From positions 186,001 through 250,000 of the forward strand of contig CP158568.1 of NCBI GenBank assembly GCA_040269895.1: 64,000 bases of DNA, given 5' to 3'. The stretch is from Ancalomicrobiaceae bacterium S20 (GTDB lineage: Bacteria > Pseudomonadota > Alphaproteobacteria > Rhizobiales > Ancalomicrobiaceae). Each line of letters starts with the position of its first letter. Position 1 is the stretch's first letter. Both the position numbers and the translations under genes were made by a program. A model generated the notes under the pieces. That model saw nothing but the letters and a program-made list of their open reading frames with translations. It was not told where the DNA came from and made no database searches. Shown here piece by piece: positions 43,474 through 54,889 of this stretch.

Positions 43474-44535
43474 ATGGCTTATCTCGAGATCGCCGACCTC
43501 AAGAAGAGCTTCGGCGCCAATCAGGTGGTGAAGGCCTTCGATCTCGGCGTCGAGCGCGGCGAGTTCGTGTCGCTGCTCGGTCCGTCGGGTTGCGGCAAGA
43601 CCACCGTGCTGCGCATGGTCGCCGGCTTCGAGACGCCGTCCTCCGGTTCGATCCGCATGGACGGCCAGGAGGTGGCGCGTCTGCCGCCCAACCAGCGCAA
43701 CGTCGGCATGGTGTTCCAGGCCTATGCGCTGTTCCCGAACATGACCGTCGCCGAGAACATCGGCTTCGGGCTCAAGATCGCCAAGCGGCCGCAGGCGAGT
43801 ATCGCCAAGCGCGTCGGCCAGATGCTCGAGATGATCAAGCTGCCGCACATCGCCGATCGCTACCCGTTCCAGCTCTCCGGCGGCCAGCAGCAGCGCGTCG
43901 CGATCGCGCGCGCGCTCGCGGTCGAGCCGAAGATCCTGCTGCTCGACGAGCCGCTGTCGGCGCTCGACGCCAAGATCCGGGTGTCGCTGCGCGAGGAGAT
44001 CCGGGCCCTGCAGAAGGAGCTCGGTATCACCACCCTGTTCGTCACCCACGATCAGGAAGAGGCGCTGTCGATGTCGGACCGGATCGTCGTGATGAGCGAG
44101 GGCCGGATGGAACAGGTCGGCACACCCTTCGAGATCTACAATTTCCCGCGCACGCGCTTCGTTGCCTCGTTCGTCGGCACGCTCAATCTGCTCAAGGGCC
44201 GGATCCTCGATGCCGGTTCGGGCCGCCTGCTGGTCGCCGATCAGGAGATCGGCGTGGCCGGCGGGTTCCCCGGCCGCAGCACGGGCGAGGAGGCGACGCT
44301 GGCGCTGCGCCCCGAGGGCATCCGGCTCTGCGACGGCACCGGCGACGCCAACCGACTGAACGGCGTGATCGAGGATGTGGGCTTCCACGGCCCGATCGTC
44401 CGCATCCGCGTGCGCTGTCAGGACACGGTGATCTCGCTCGACAGCTTCAACAGCCCGAGCTCGCAGCTTCCCGAACGCGGCGCGGCCGCGACCGTGGCCT
44501 TCCCGCGCGACGTCCTGGTGCTTGCCGACGCCTGA
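43474..44535 (+). CDS. ABC transporter ATP-binding protein
   Basis: A 353-residue ATPase of the PotA/FbpC class. Walker A GPSGCGKTT, Q-loop VFQAYALFPNMTV, signature LSGGQQQRVAIARALA, Walker B ILLLDEPLSALD and the switch His in VTHDQEEAL are all intact. The C-terminal ~110 residues form a TOBE regulatory domain (TLALRPEGIRLCDG). ATG 43474 after GAGGGGAT. Last gene of the importer operon, followed by a strong terminator. Confidence 0.95.
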   Translation: MAYLEIADLKKSFGANQVVKAFDLGVERGEFVSLLGPSGCGKTTVLRMVAGFETPSSGSIRMDGQEVARLPPNQRNVGMVFQAYALFPNMTVAENIGFGLKIAKRPQASIAKRVGQMLEMIKLPHIADRYPFQLSGGQQQRVAIARALAVEPKILLLDEPLSALDAKIRVSLREEIRALQKELGITTLFVTHDQEEALSMSDRIVVMSEGRMEQVGTPFEIYNFPRTRFVASFVGTLNLLKGRILDAGSGRLLVADQEIGVAGGFPGRSTGEEATLALRPEGIRLCDGTGDANRLNGVIEDVGFHGPIVRIRVRCQDTVISLDSFNSPSSQLPERGAAATVAFPRDVLVLADA

Positions 44536-44560
44536 GCGGGCGCGGCGATCGACCAAACAA

Positions 44561-44598
44561 AAAGTCCGCCCGAGGATCTGCTCGGGCGGGCTTTTTTG
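44561..44598 (+). terminator. Intrinsic terminator of the ABC operon
   Basis: Stem CCGCCCGAG/CTCGGGCGG with a 6-base loop, then CTTTTTTGTT; AAACAAAAAG on the left makes it usable for the convergent chemoreceptor gene as well. Confidence 0.92.
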
Positions 44599-44647
44599 TT
44601 CGGGTCGGCCTCGATCGTTGCGCGTCAGCGGTCGACCGCGCCGGGGA

Positions 44648-45985
44648 TCAGGCGGCGTTGGTGCGTGACAGGAAGCGCTCGATCTCCTGGCCGAGGCGGC
44701 CGAGCTGTTCTTCGAGCCGGGAGCGGGCGCCCGAGACCTCGGTCGCGGCATGGTCAGTCGACTGGATCGTCTCGCCGAGCGCGCCGAGATTGTTGGAGAC
44801 GCTGCGCGTGTTCTCAGCCGTGCCCTGAACCATGCGCGCAATATCGGCGGTGACGGAGGTCTGCTCCTCGACGGCGGCGGCCATCGAGGTCGAGATATGG
44901 CTGATCTCCTGGACCACCTCGGCGATCTCGCGGATCTTCAAGACGTTCTGGTGTGTGGCCTGCTGGATGGTGGTGACGCGGCCGGAGATGTCGGTGGTCG
45001 CCTTGGCGGTCTGCTCGGCGAGCGCCTTGACCTCCTGGGCGACGACCGCGAAGCCGCGACCGGCTTCGCCGGCGCGGGCGGCCTCGATGGTGGCGTTGAG
45101 GGCGAGCAGGTTGGTCTGGCCGGCGATGTCGGAGATCAGCTGCACGACGTCGCCGATCTCCTTGGCGCGCTCGGCGAGGCCGACGACGGCCTCGCTGACC
45201 GCCTCCGCGCTGCCGGTGGCGTTGCGGGCGATCTGGGCGGTGCGGCTCGACTGGGCGCTGATCTCGCGGATCGAGGCAGCGAGCTCTTCGGTCGCGGCGG
45301 CGCCGGCCTGAACGTTGGTCGCGGTGGTCTCGGCCGCGCCTTCGATGCCGACGATCTGGTTGCGGGTCGCGGCGGTGATGTCCTGCAGGCGCGTGGCGCA
45401 ATCGCCGAGGCTGCGATTGGCGCCGGCGGAAATCTCGAGGGTCTCGCGCACGGAGCTGGAGAAGTCGCTGATGGCGTTGCTCAGCGCCTCACCGCGGCGC
45501 TGGCGCTCCTCGATCAGGACGTCCTGATAGACGGAGATCGCCAGATCCATGTCGAGCATGACGGCGAGCTGCGCGGCGCGCAGCTGCTCGGCCGCCCGCT
45601 TCGGCCGCATCCGGTTCGCGGCGATGATCACCTCGGTCAGCGACGACAGCACGTAGGCGTAGCCACCGATGTACCAGCGCGGTTCCAGATCGATGCGGTG
45701 ATGGGTCAGGCCGATGCGGCGGATGCTCTCGGCGTAGGCCGTGTCGAAGCTGCCGCTGAACAGGTGTTTCCAGTGGTTCGACTGGGCGGAGATCAGCCGG
45801 CCCTGCTGGCTGCCGATCTTGGCGGCCAGCTTCGGCTCGGATCCGACATGGGTGTAGAAGCCGGCCAGCACGGTGGGCAGATGGGGCTCGATGATCTTCC
45901 AGACAGATCGCAACGCCTCGCGCTCGGTGTTTCCGATGCGCAGGAACCGCAAGCGGTCGGTGATATCGTAGTTCTGTCCGGACAT
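44648..45985 (-). CDS. Globin-coupled methyl-accepting chemotaxis protein
   Basis: A 445-residue soluble chemoreceptor of the HemAT type. Residues 1-165 are a protoglobin-like sensor with proximal heme ligand predicted at H95 ([20 protein letters not shown]). Residues ~200-440 are the methyl-accepting signalling domain with the conserved hairpin tip ([32 protein letters not shown]). No membrane segment and no HAMP domain, so it senses oxygen or another gas in the cytoplasm and signals to CheA/CheW, which are not encoded here. ATG 45985 after GAGGGGG. Single gene with an AT-rich upstream region. Confidence 0.93.
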   Translation of the reverse strand: MSGQNYDITDRLRFLRIGNTEREALRSVWKIIEPHLPTVLAGFYTHVGSEPKLAAKIGSQQGRLISAQSNHWKHLFSGSFDTAYAESIRRIGLTHHRIDLEPRWYIGGYAYVLSSLTEVIIAANRMRPKRAAEQLRAAQLAVMLDMDLAISVYQDVLIEERQRRGEALSNAISDFSSSVRETLEISAGANRSLGDCATRLQDITAATRNQIVGIEGAAETTATNVQAGAAATEELAASIREISAQSSRTAQIARNATGSAEAVSEAVVGLAERAKEIGDVVQLISDIAGQTNLLALNATIEAARAGEAGRGFAVVAQEVKALAEQTAKATTDISGRVTTIQQATHQNVLKIREIAEVVQEISHISTSMAAAVEEQTSVTADIARMVQGTAENTRSVSNNLGALGETIQSTDHAATEVSGARSRLEEQLGRLGQEIERFLSRTNAA

Positions 45986-46308
45986 GAATCCCCCTCGGTC
46001 CTTCCTGCAAGTCTGAAGTGCCGGGTGGCGACACGCGAGATTGCTTGGTAGTTTTGCCGTGTGGCCAGTTTATGCTTGGTTAAAGTGTTCCCTTTGGTTA
46101 GGGCGAAGTGTTGATGTCTGAGTTTTCGTATACGTGAAATCTGTCAGTATATGAGAAAACACTTACGTCATTCTGGCGGAGCTCGTAAGGTAAACACCAG
46201 CATCATCGGGTCGATTTCTGGTATTTTGGCTGACTGGCCAAGCCTTGCCGGTGTGAGAAAAAACTAGACGGCGCATTTATGTCTGAGCATTGCTGTTGAT
46301 CTAATATG
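45986..46308. other. AT-rich intergenic region upstream of the chemoreceptor
   Basis: About 320 bp, markedly AT-richer than its surroundings (46060-46310). It contains the chemoreceptor promoter region and the 3' flank of the TPR-glycosyltransferase gene. I see no open reading frame of interest; no specific operator is assigned. Confidence 0.4.
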
Positions 46309-48099
46309 TCAGCTTAGTAGCCAGTCGGCATAACGTGGCACGCCAAGCGTATACGCACTACTTACAGTGCTGGCATGTGCCGACCAGAACAGCACTGTTT
46401 CCGGCGGGACGTTGTCTCTGCCGTCCACGATCTCGATATTCAGCCGGTGAACGTCGCTCGGCACGCGAATGACGCGCACGCGAGGTTCGTCTTCGAGGCG
46501 GACGTGCAGGGCGGCGGTGATGGCGATCTGGTCGAGGAACCAGCGGGCGAGGCCGGCTTCCAGAAAATGGTCGCAGTAGCGCGCCACGCGTGCCGCGACC
46601 GTGCGCGCGGCCGGCGTCGCCGCGAAGTGCATGACGTCGGCCCAGTACCAGTTCCACGGCTCGAAGCGCGCATGGTCGACCGAGACGGCGGCGATGTCGC
46701 CTTCGCGCGCGCCGCGAACGAAGTCGCCGATGTCGCGCAGCACGATCAGATCGGTGTCGAGCATCAGGATCGGCCGGCGATAATGGGCCATCAGCGCCGG
46801 CAAAACGCGGAAGCGCGCACAGGCATAGGTCGTGATGCGCGTCTCGCGCTCGAACCGGTCGGCGCCGACCCGTTCGACCGACAGCGCGATGCCCGGATTG
46901 CCGAGCATGTCGTCCCAGCGGGCGATCCGATCCTCGATATCGGCGGGAGGATCGACGACGTGCAGATGGAACGACGGCGCGATGCCGCTCATCACCGTCG
47001 CCGAATGGATCAGCGCGCTGGCGTAGCGATCGAAATAGCTGCCGTCGCAGCCGGCGAAGATCACCGTGTCGCCGACGCGCGAGGGCGCGCGGACGATCTC
47101 GGGCAGGCCGGGCAGGGGGCGGCGCGCCAGATCCTCGTGGAAGGCGCGCGCGAAGTGCATCGCCTCCATGCGGCCGGGGCCGAAGGCGTCGGTCGTCCGG
47201 AACAGCCGGTCGGCCTCCTCGGTCCGTCCCTGTGACAGCAGCAGGATCGCGAGGCGACCGGCGGCGAAGGGCTGGTTCGGCTCGGTCGCGATCACCTTGC
47301 GATAGACCGCCTCGGCGGCCGCGCCCTGGCCGTCGCGGCGCAGCGCATTTGCTTCCGCGATGCCGAGCAGCGGGCGACCGGGATGGGCGGCGAGGAAGGC
47401 GCGGGTCGGGGCGACCTCGGCGCCGGCCCATTGGCAGAGCTCCCAGAGATTGCGCTGCCGGGTCGGATCGGGGGCGAGGCGCCACGAGCGGTCGGCGACC
47501 TCGAGCCCGGCGAGCCGGTCGGCGTCGGCGAGCAGCGGCAGCATGCGATCGAGGATATCGGCGCTCTTCGGCCGGATTTTTGCCGCACGTTGCAGGAGGG
47601 CGAGCGCCTCGGCCTTGCGCTTGGCCGCACCCAGCGTCTCGGCCGCTTTGACCAGGGCCGCGACCAAGCGGCTGGTCAGGCTCGCGGGATCGGCACCGAG
47701 TGCCAGAGCCCGGTCGAGCGCGGCGACCTCGGCCTCGTGCTCGCCGGCATCGCGCAAGGCATTGGCGTAGTTCGCCCACACACCATCGGTCTCGGCGCCG
47801 AGATCGATCGCCCGGCGCATCAGCCGCACCGCCTCGTCGGGCTTGCCCTGGACGCGGCGGACGACGCCGAGCAGGTGCAGCGCGTCGGCATTGTCGGGCG
47901 CATCGGCGAGCACGGCGACATAGCCCGCTTCGGCGCCGGCGATGTCGCCGGCACGGTGCAGGTCGGCGGCGCGGGCGAGGCGCGCCTGAACGTCGCCCGG
48001 ACCTGCATCGGCCTGTGCCGCTGCTTTGGCGACTGCCACGACAGGGGCCTCGGCGGCCGCGCTGTCGGCGGCGGAATGGGTCTCAGGCAGATCGGTCAC
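46309..48099 (-). CDS. TPR protein with glycosyltransferase-like C-terminal domain
   Basis: A ~596-residue protein. The N-terminal ~300 residues contain TPR repeats (GDVQARLARAADLHRAGDIAGAEAGY, ALHLLGVVRRVQGKPDEAVRLMRRAIDLG, AAEAVYRKVIATEPNQPFAAGRLAILLLSQGRTEEAD). The C-terminal ~270 residues look like a GT-A fold, with VIFAGCDGSYFDRYASAL at its start and a DxD-like metal site in RPILMLDTDLIVL. I prefer GTG 48099, preceded by GCGAGGA, over ATG 48135. Plausibly a glycosyltransferase acting on protein or surface glycan; acceptor and donor unknown. Monocistronic. Confidence 0.75.
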   Translation of the reverse strand: MTDLPETHSAADSAAAEAPVVAVAKAAAQADAGPGDVQARLARAADLHRAGDIAGAEAGYVAVLADAPDNADALHLLGVVRRVQGKPDEAVRLMRRAIDLGAETDGVWANYANALRDAGEHEAEVAALDRALALGADPASLTSRLVAALVKAAETLGAAKRKAEALALLQRAAKIRPKSADILDRMLPLLADADRLAGLEVADRSWRLAPDPTRQRNLWELCQWAGAEVAPTRAFLAAHPGRPLLGIAEANALRRDGQGAAAEAVYRKVIATEPNQPFAAGRLAILLLSQGRTEEADRLFRTTDAFGPGRMEAMHFARAFHEDLARRPLPGLPEIVRAPSRVGDTVIFAGCDGSYFDRYASALIHSATVMSGIAPSFHLHVVDPPADIEDRIARWDDMLGNPGIALSVERVGADRFERETRITTYACARFRVLPALMAHYRRPILMLDTDLIVLRDIGDFVRGAREGDIAAVSVDHARFEPWNWYWADVMHFAATPAARTVAARVARYCDHFLEAGLARWFLDQIAITAALHVRLEDEPRVRVIRVPSDVHRLNIEIVDGRDNVPPETVLFWSAHASTVSSAYTLGVPRYADWLLS

Positions 48100-48213
48100 G
48101 GCCGGTCCTCGCTGCCGAATCGGTCGATGCGTCATGCAAACGACAGTGACCGTACCGACCTGCGAACGCCAGAGGAGGCCGCGGACCGGGAGGGCGGCGT
48201 CCGCCGCGCGCGA

Positions 48214-50028
<1,815 letters not shown>

Positions 50029-50314
50029 GGCGCGGGGTTTAGCCGAGTTTTGCGGCGACCGCCACGGGGAAGGGGGCTGGAGGGCGGAGGCCGGCATGCG
50101 TTGGTGGTTATGGTGCGCGACGATGGCCGGAGCGGCATCGCGGCACAGATCGAGGTATGCGAGAGATCGGCGGGATTGGAATTTTGTCCTAGCTGCGCGG
50201 CTTGCGCGGGGCACAGTGGGCGTGGCGTTGTGGGCCGCGATCTGGGGCGGCGTTCAGCCCGGCATGCCGCGCGCCGGGCTGGGATTCGACTGAAAATGGA
50301 TTGGTTTCAGGGTT

Positions 50315-50455
50315 TCAGCTGGCGAAAAAGATCCGGCTGCCGCGCAGGTAGAGTTCGACGTCGGTCCAGCCGGCCCTACGGAAGCCGCGATAGAGCGTGT
50401 CGCCGAACGCCTCGAAGGCTTCGCGATTGGCGAAGCCGCGGGGTACGAGGCTCGC
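50315..50455 (-). pseudogene. Displaced toxin-tip fragment
   Basis: Minus-strand frame reading PRGFANREAFEAFGDTLYRGF...WTDVELYLRGSRIFFAS and then a stop at 50315. Its first ~37 codons match the nucleotidyltransferase toxin gene at 51436-51548; after the shared RGS the two diverge, this copy ending within five residues. It has no start of its own. It looks like an orphan or discarded toxin C terminus of a polymorphic toxin locus. Confidence 0.65.
50336..50448. repeat. 113-bp direct repeat, copy 1
   Basis: Identical to 51436-51548 apart from one base (A at 50378, G at 51478), with an offset of exactly 1,100 bp. Both copies are in the same orientation and flank the AT-rich toxin/immunity segment. 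Confidence 0.95.
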
Positions 50456-50723
50456 ACTTCCGTCTGCTGCTTCTGACTATTTCCAATGTAAAATCTCAAT
50501 ACTGGCTGGTTAATTTCAAATTTTTCCTTGTTAATCGAAATTGATTGGATTCATCATTTAAGAAAATCTTGAGGTTATTTTGATTTTTTATTTGAGATAT
50601 TTATGGTATTTTGCAACTTATTGTCGAATTTATATAGAATAATTTATGGGTATCGATAAACTAATCTCGTTCGCACTGCCATCTAACGTTTTGACGTTTG
50701 TGGCTGTCAAATGGAGCTTCATG

Positions 50724-50771
50724 ATGAGTGGTAACCCGCATGAGTGGTAACCCGCATGAGTGGTAACCCGG
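50724..50771. repeat. Three 16-bp tandem repeats
   Basis: ATGAGTGGTAACCCGC occurs three times head to tail (the last base of the third copy differs). It abuts the palindrome at 50765-50786. Confidence 0.9.
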
Positions 50772-50786
50772 CACGGGTGCCGGGTT
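50765..50786. promoter_or_regulatory. Perfect palindrome AACCCGGCAC-GG-GTGCCGGGTT
   Basis: Ten-base perfect arms around GG, 33 bp past the stop of the small gene at 50819. It could be a transcription stop for the toxin/immunity pair or a recombination relic. No T run follows on the minus strand. Confidence 0.45.
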
Positions 50787-50818
50787 AAATAGCGCTATGA
50801 TTGCTGCTCGGTGAGGTA

Positions 50819-51133
50819 TCATGGCTTTAATTTCTTAAACATGTCCGATCTTAGTTCAAGAACTCTAAAAAACTTCTCAGTTTCTTCATCTGAATGCGAA
50901 AAAACTAAAAATTGAGCAAATTTATACTCCGGGAAGTTGAGCCCGATTTCATCATAATATGTTTTGTTTTCTATCAAATTTATTCCTGCGTAATATTCTT
51001 CAGTGTCCCATGAGAAATAGACATGATAATAATCGTTATCGCGTGCCGTATATGCTCGCTCTGTCATGTCTGAGATCGTGTTGGCGATCTCTTCAATGTC
51101 ACTGCCGATGGCTTCGAATACGATATCTGCCAT
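50819..51133 (-). CDS. Small acidic protein, candidate immunity protein
   Basis: A 104-residue acidic protein (MADIVFEAIGSDIEEIANTI at the start) with aromatic-rich middle (DYYHVYFSWDTEEYYAGI). Its ATG overlaps the stop of the nucleotidyltransferase fragment by one base (TAATG), indicating coupled translation. Size, acidity, low GC and position directly after a toxin C terminus are the usual marks of an immunity gene. No family recognised; the role is inferred from context. Confidence 0.65.
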   Translation of the reverse strand: MADIVFEAIGSDIEEIANTISDMTERAYTARDNDYYHVYFSWDTEEYYAGINLIENKTYYDEIGLNFPEYKFAQFLVFSHSDEETEKFFRVLELRSDMFKKLKP

Positions 51134-51722
51134 TATTTAGTTCCTTCTATTTTTGCGTATGGTTGGTCCCGTTTCGTGAGTGATGTCGTGTTTCTATAGA
51201 ACATGAAAGATATGTCTCGGTTGGTTCCTTGAGCGATATTTTTCTGCAGTGCTTCAAGATTGTAGGGAATGAGATCTTTTCTCTTCAGCGGTTCCGACCA
51301 TCGGTCGTTCCTGACCTGGCCTAGCCTTTCCGCGCGTTCGAACAGTTCTCGACTGACGACCGCAATGTCCAAGTCGCTCCGTTCTCCTCTTTCGTCGAAC
51401 GGCCTGCCATCCCTCCAACGATAGCCCGTCACGGCGCTGCCGCGCAGGTAGAGTTCGACGTCGGTCCAGCCGGCCCTGCGGAAGCCGCGATAGAGCGTGT
51501 CGCCGAACGCCTCGAAGGCTTCGCGATTGGCGAAGCCGCGGGGTACGAAGCCCGGCGGCACGGCGCCCGACGGGCCGCCGATCAGCGCGTTGAGCCGGAT
51601 CTCGGCCTCGTCGCGCTCCGAACGCAGGCGGACGATCTCGCCCCACGGGGTGGGCGCATTCAGCGACGCCTGCGGCAGCCAGGTCGGATCGAGTTCGCGA
51701 ACCGCTCGGAACGCCGCATCGC
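51133..51722 (-). CDS. C-terminal nucleotidyltransferase toxin module, 5' end missing
   Basis: Reading frame ending at 51133 with a nucleotidyltransferase-fold signature: YLRGSAVTGYRW followed by ERSDLDIAVVS (G-S ... D-x-D). Similarity-like sequence begins near AAFRAVRELDPTWLPQ, but there is no ATG before it; the first in-frame GTG is 51561, which would leave 142 residues. The frame stays open upstream to 52023, overlapping the divergent transporter gene, and that part is Arg-rich and not believable. I read this as the tail of a larger polymorphic or phage-type toxin whose front is lost. The last ~65 codons are AT-rich like the partner gene. Likely non-functional for export, though the toxin domain could still be made. 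Confidence 0.55.
51436..51548. repeat. 113-bp direct repeat, copy 2
   Basis: Lies within the nucleotidyltransferase frame and ends (in coding direction) at the RGS codons of the active-site motif. Partner of 50336-50448; homologous recombination between them would swap the toxin C terminus and delete the immunity gene. Confidence 0.95.
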
Positions 51723-51836
51723 GGACGCCGCTTCTCGTCCGACCATGACGAGGATGCCAGACCTGCGGCGCTGCGCTGTCGCCGGTCCCGCATTCATGCC
51801 ATGGGTGGGCACCTCCGAACCGGACCCGCGCGCCCC

Positions 51837-52727
51837 ATGCTGTCGAGCCATCTCTGGATCCCGCTGACCCTCGTCGCCGCTTTCGGGCAGACGCTGCGCA
51901 ATACCTTGCAGCGCGGGTTGATCGCCGAGGTCGGCACGGTCGGCGCGACGCATGTGCGGTTTCTCTACGGGCTGCCGTTCGGCATCCTGCTCTGCGTGGT
52001 CGTGTTCGCGGCGACGGGCACAAAGCCCTTCGTGCCGAGCCTGTCGTTCTTCGCCTGGACCGCGCTCGGCGGTGTCGCGCAGGCGCTGGCGACGGGGCTC
52101 ATGCTGGCGGCGATGCGGACGAAGACGTTCCTGGTCGCGATCGCCTATACCAAGGCCGAGCCGATCGAGATCGCGATCCTCGCCATGCTCGTGCTCGGCG
52201 AGGTGCCGACGCCCTGGCTGGTCGGCGCGATCCTGGTTGCGACCGCCGGCGTCATGATCATGAGCTGGCCCAAGCAGGGCACGACCGAGGGCACGCTCCG
52301 GCCGGCGGCGCTCGGCATCGCCTCGGGCGGGCTGTTCGGCCTTTCGTCGGTCGGCTTCAAGGGCGGCATCATCGCGAGCGGCCTCGGCTTCCTGCCGGCC
52401 GCCTCGATCACGCTGATGACCGGTCTCGCGATCCAGACCGTGCTGCTCAGCCTATATCTGATCGCGACCGATCGCGGTGCCTTGTCGAAGCTGCTCAAGG
52501 CCTGGCGCGTGTCGATGCCGGCGGGCGCGATCGGCGCGGGGGCGTCGCAACTGTGGTTCTTCGCCTTCGCGCTCGAGCCGGTCGCGCATGTGCGCACGCT
52601 CGGCCTCGTCGAGATCCTGTTCTCGGCCGCCGTTTCGCGCACGCTGATGAAGCAGATGGCGAGCCCGCGCGAGATTTTTGGGATCGTGCTGCTGCTCGCG
52701 GGTGTCGTTGGGGTGCTGAACGGGTGA
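51837..52727 (+). CDS. DMT (EamA-like) family transporter
   Basis: A 296-residue inner-membrane protein with about ten hydrophobic segments in two repeated halves (first half from WIPLTLVAAFGQTLRN, second from PAALGIASGGLFGLSSVGF). AYTKAEPIEIAILAMLVLGEVPT is typical of the family. ATG 51837 fits the usual N terminus; an in-frame ATG at 51801 adds a short polar stretch. The substrate is unknown. Convergent with the GntR regulator gene. Confidence 0.85.
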   Translation: MLSSHLWIPLTLVAAFGQTLRNTLQRGLIAEVGTVGATHVRFLYGLPFGILLCVVVFAATGTKPFVPSLSFFAWTALGGVAQALATGLMLAAMRTKTFLVAIAYTKAEPIEIAILAMLVLGEVPTPWLVGAILVATAGVMIMSWPKQGTTEGTLRPAALGIASGGLFGLSSVGFKGGIIASGLGFLPAASITLMTGLAIQTVLLSLYLIATDRGALSKLLKAWRVSMPAGAIGAGASQLWFFAFALEPVAHVRTLGLVEILFSAAVSRTLMKQMASPREIFGIVLLLAGVVGVLNG

Positions 52728-52764
52728 TGCCCGGTCCGGGTTGCAGTCCGGGGCAGGGCCCGGT

Positions 52765-53502
52765 TCAGGCGCCCAGAATGTCCGACAGCGGCGAGACCGC
52801 CTTTTCCTCCTCGACGAGGTCGAGGCCGTCCTCGATCTCGTCGAGGTGGTGCACCATCAGGTGCGCGGCGCGCTCGGCGTCTCCGGCTTCGATGGCGGCG
52901 GCGATCACCTCGTGGTGGTCGGTGCCGCAGACGCGGGCGCGGCGGCTGCGATAGAGCAGGATCACCAGTGACGAGCGCGCCACCAGTTCGCGCAGCAGGC
53001 TCTCGTAGAGGCGGTGGCCGGCCTTGCGCGCGACCAGCAGGTGGAATTCGCCGGAGAGCCGGATCGCGGCGCGGTCGTCGCCGCGTTCGAGTGCGGCGCG
53101 TTCTTCCGCGAGATGGGCGGCGAGATCGTCGCCGAAGGCGGCGCGGCGGTGCGCGGCGAGCCGGGCGATCTCCGGCTCGATCAGTTTTCGCGCCTCGAAC
53201 ACCTCGCGGGCGTCCTGCACGCTCGGGTGGGCGACGAAGGCGCCGCGGTTCTTCTCGATCACGACGATGCCCTCGTGTGCCAGCGATTGCAGCGCCGCGC
53301 GGACGATCGTGCGGCTGACGCCGTAGATCTGGCCGAGGTCGTCCTCGCCGAGCTTGGTGCCGGGCAGGAGCCGATGTTCGAGGATCGCGGTCACGACGCC
53401 GGCGTGGATGAGCTGGGCACGATCGACCGGCTGTCCGCGCGTGCCGCCGTCGCCGTTGCCGCCGTCGCCGTTGGGGAGCGACGTGTCCGTCGTGTCGGTC
53501 AT
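52765..53502 (-). CDS. GntR/FCD family transcriptional regulator
   Basis: A 245-residue repressor or activator. The N-terminal winged helix-turn-helix is around LGQIYGVSRTIVRAALQSLAHEG; the C-terminal FCD ligand domain keeps the metal-binding His residues (EFHLLVARKAGH, TDHHEVIAAAIEAGD, HLMVHHLDEIE). The first ~25 residues are a Gly/Asp-rich low-complexity extension. Divergent from the ABC/hydantoinase gene run, which it most likely controls in response to a pathway metabolite. Confidence 0.92.
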   Translation of the reverse strand: MTDTTDTSLPNGDGGNGDGGTRGQPVDRAQLIHAGVVTAILEHRLLPGTKLGEDDLGQIYGVSRTIVRAALQSLAHEGIVVIEKNRGAFVAHPSVQDAREVFEARKLIEPEIARLAAHRRAAFGDDLAAHLAEERAALERGDDRAAIRLSGEFHLLVARKAGHRLYESLLRELVARSSLVILLYRSRRARVCGTDHHEVIAAAIEAGDAERAAHLMVHHLDEIEDGLDLVEEEKAVSPLSDILGA

Positions 53503-53595
53503 CTCCGTCCCTCGCGCTTGCGCCGCCGCCGCGAGCTGGCGTTCGCGGCAGCGCTGATTTCCTTATAAACCCGAGCGCCGACGGGGCAACGACCG

Positions 53596-53609
53596 GATTG
53601 TATACGGTT
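53596..53609. promoter_or_regulatory. Candidate GntR operator
   Basis: GATTGTATACGGTT lies 95 bp upstream of the regulator start and 235 bp before the ABC ATPase start. The core TTGTATAC matches the left part of the TTGTATACAA-type sites bound by FCD regulators. The right half is imperfect. Confidence 0.35.
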
Positions 53610-53842
53610 TCGGATCAATTTGTGTGCGGCTGCCTGAATCTTCGGCAGCGGTGGGACGAGGCACGGGCGCGCGATTGGTCCGGTGCGGTGGGCTTCGCTT
53701 TCAAGGCTTTGTCAAACATAGTGAAATTACAAGTCGGTGCGCCCGATGCGGTCTTGGCACACCGCTTGCGATCCCTGTCGCGGACCAGCGGGTCGGCGTC
53801 TTCGGCGGCCCGCGCGAACCGGACAGGGACCGCGAGAGGCGC

Positions 53843-54823
<981 letters not shown>

Positions 54824-54889
54824 CGAAGACGGAAGACAGGGCTTGCCGCCGCCCGGAGAGGGTGCCGGCCGACTTGGGGAGAGAAGGAA

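Larger units (their letters stand above)
50456..50818. other. AT-rich non-coding stretch in the toxin module
   Basis: About 360 bp, the most AT-rich stretch in the window (50490-50660), between the toxin-tip fragment and the small immunity-like gene. Apart from the tandem repeat and palindrome listed separately, I find no gene. The composition points to acquired DNA. Confidence 0.5.

Noticed and set aside
51722-52023. Upstream extension of the nucleotidyltransferase frame to 296 residues
   Set aside because: Overlaps the start of the divergent transporter gene and is Arg/Ala-rich; not believable as protein.
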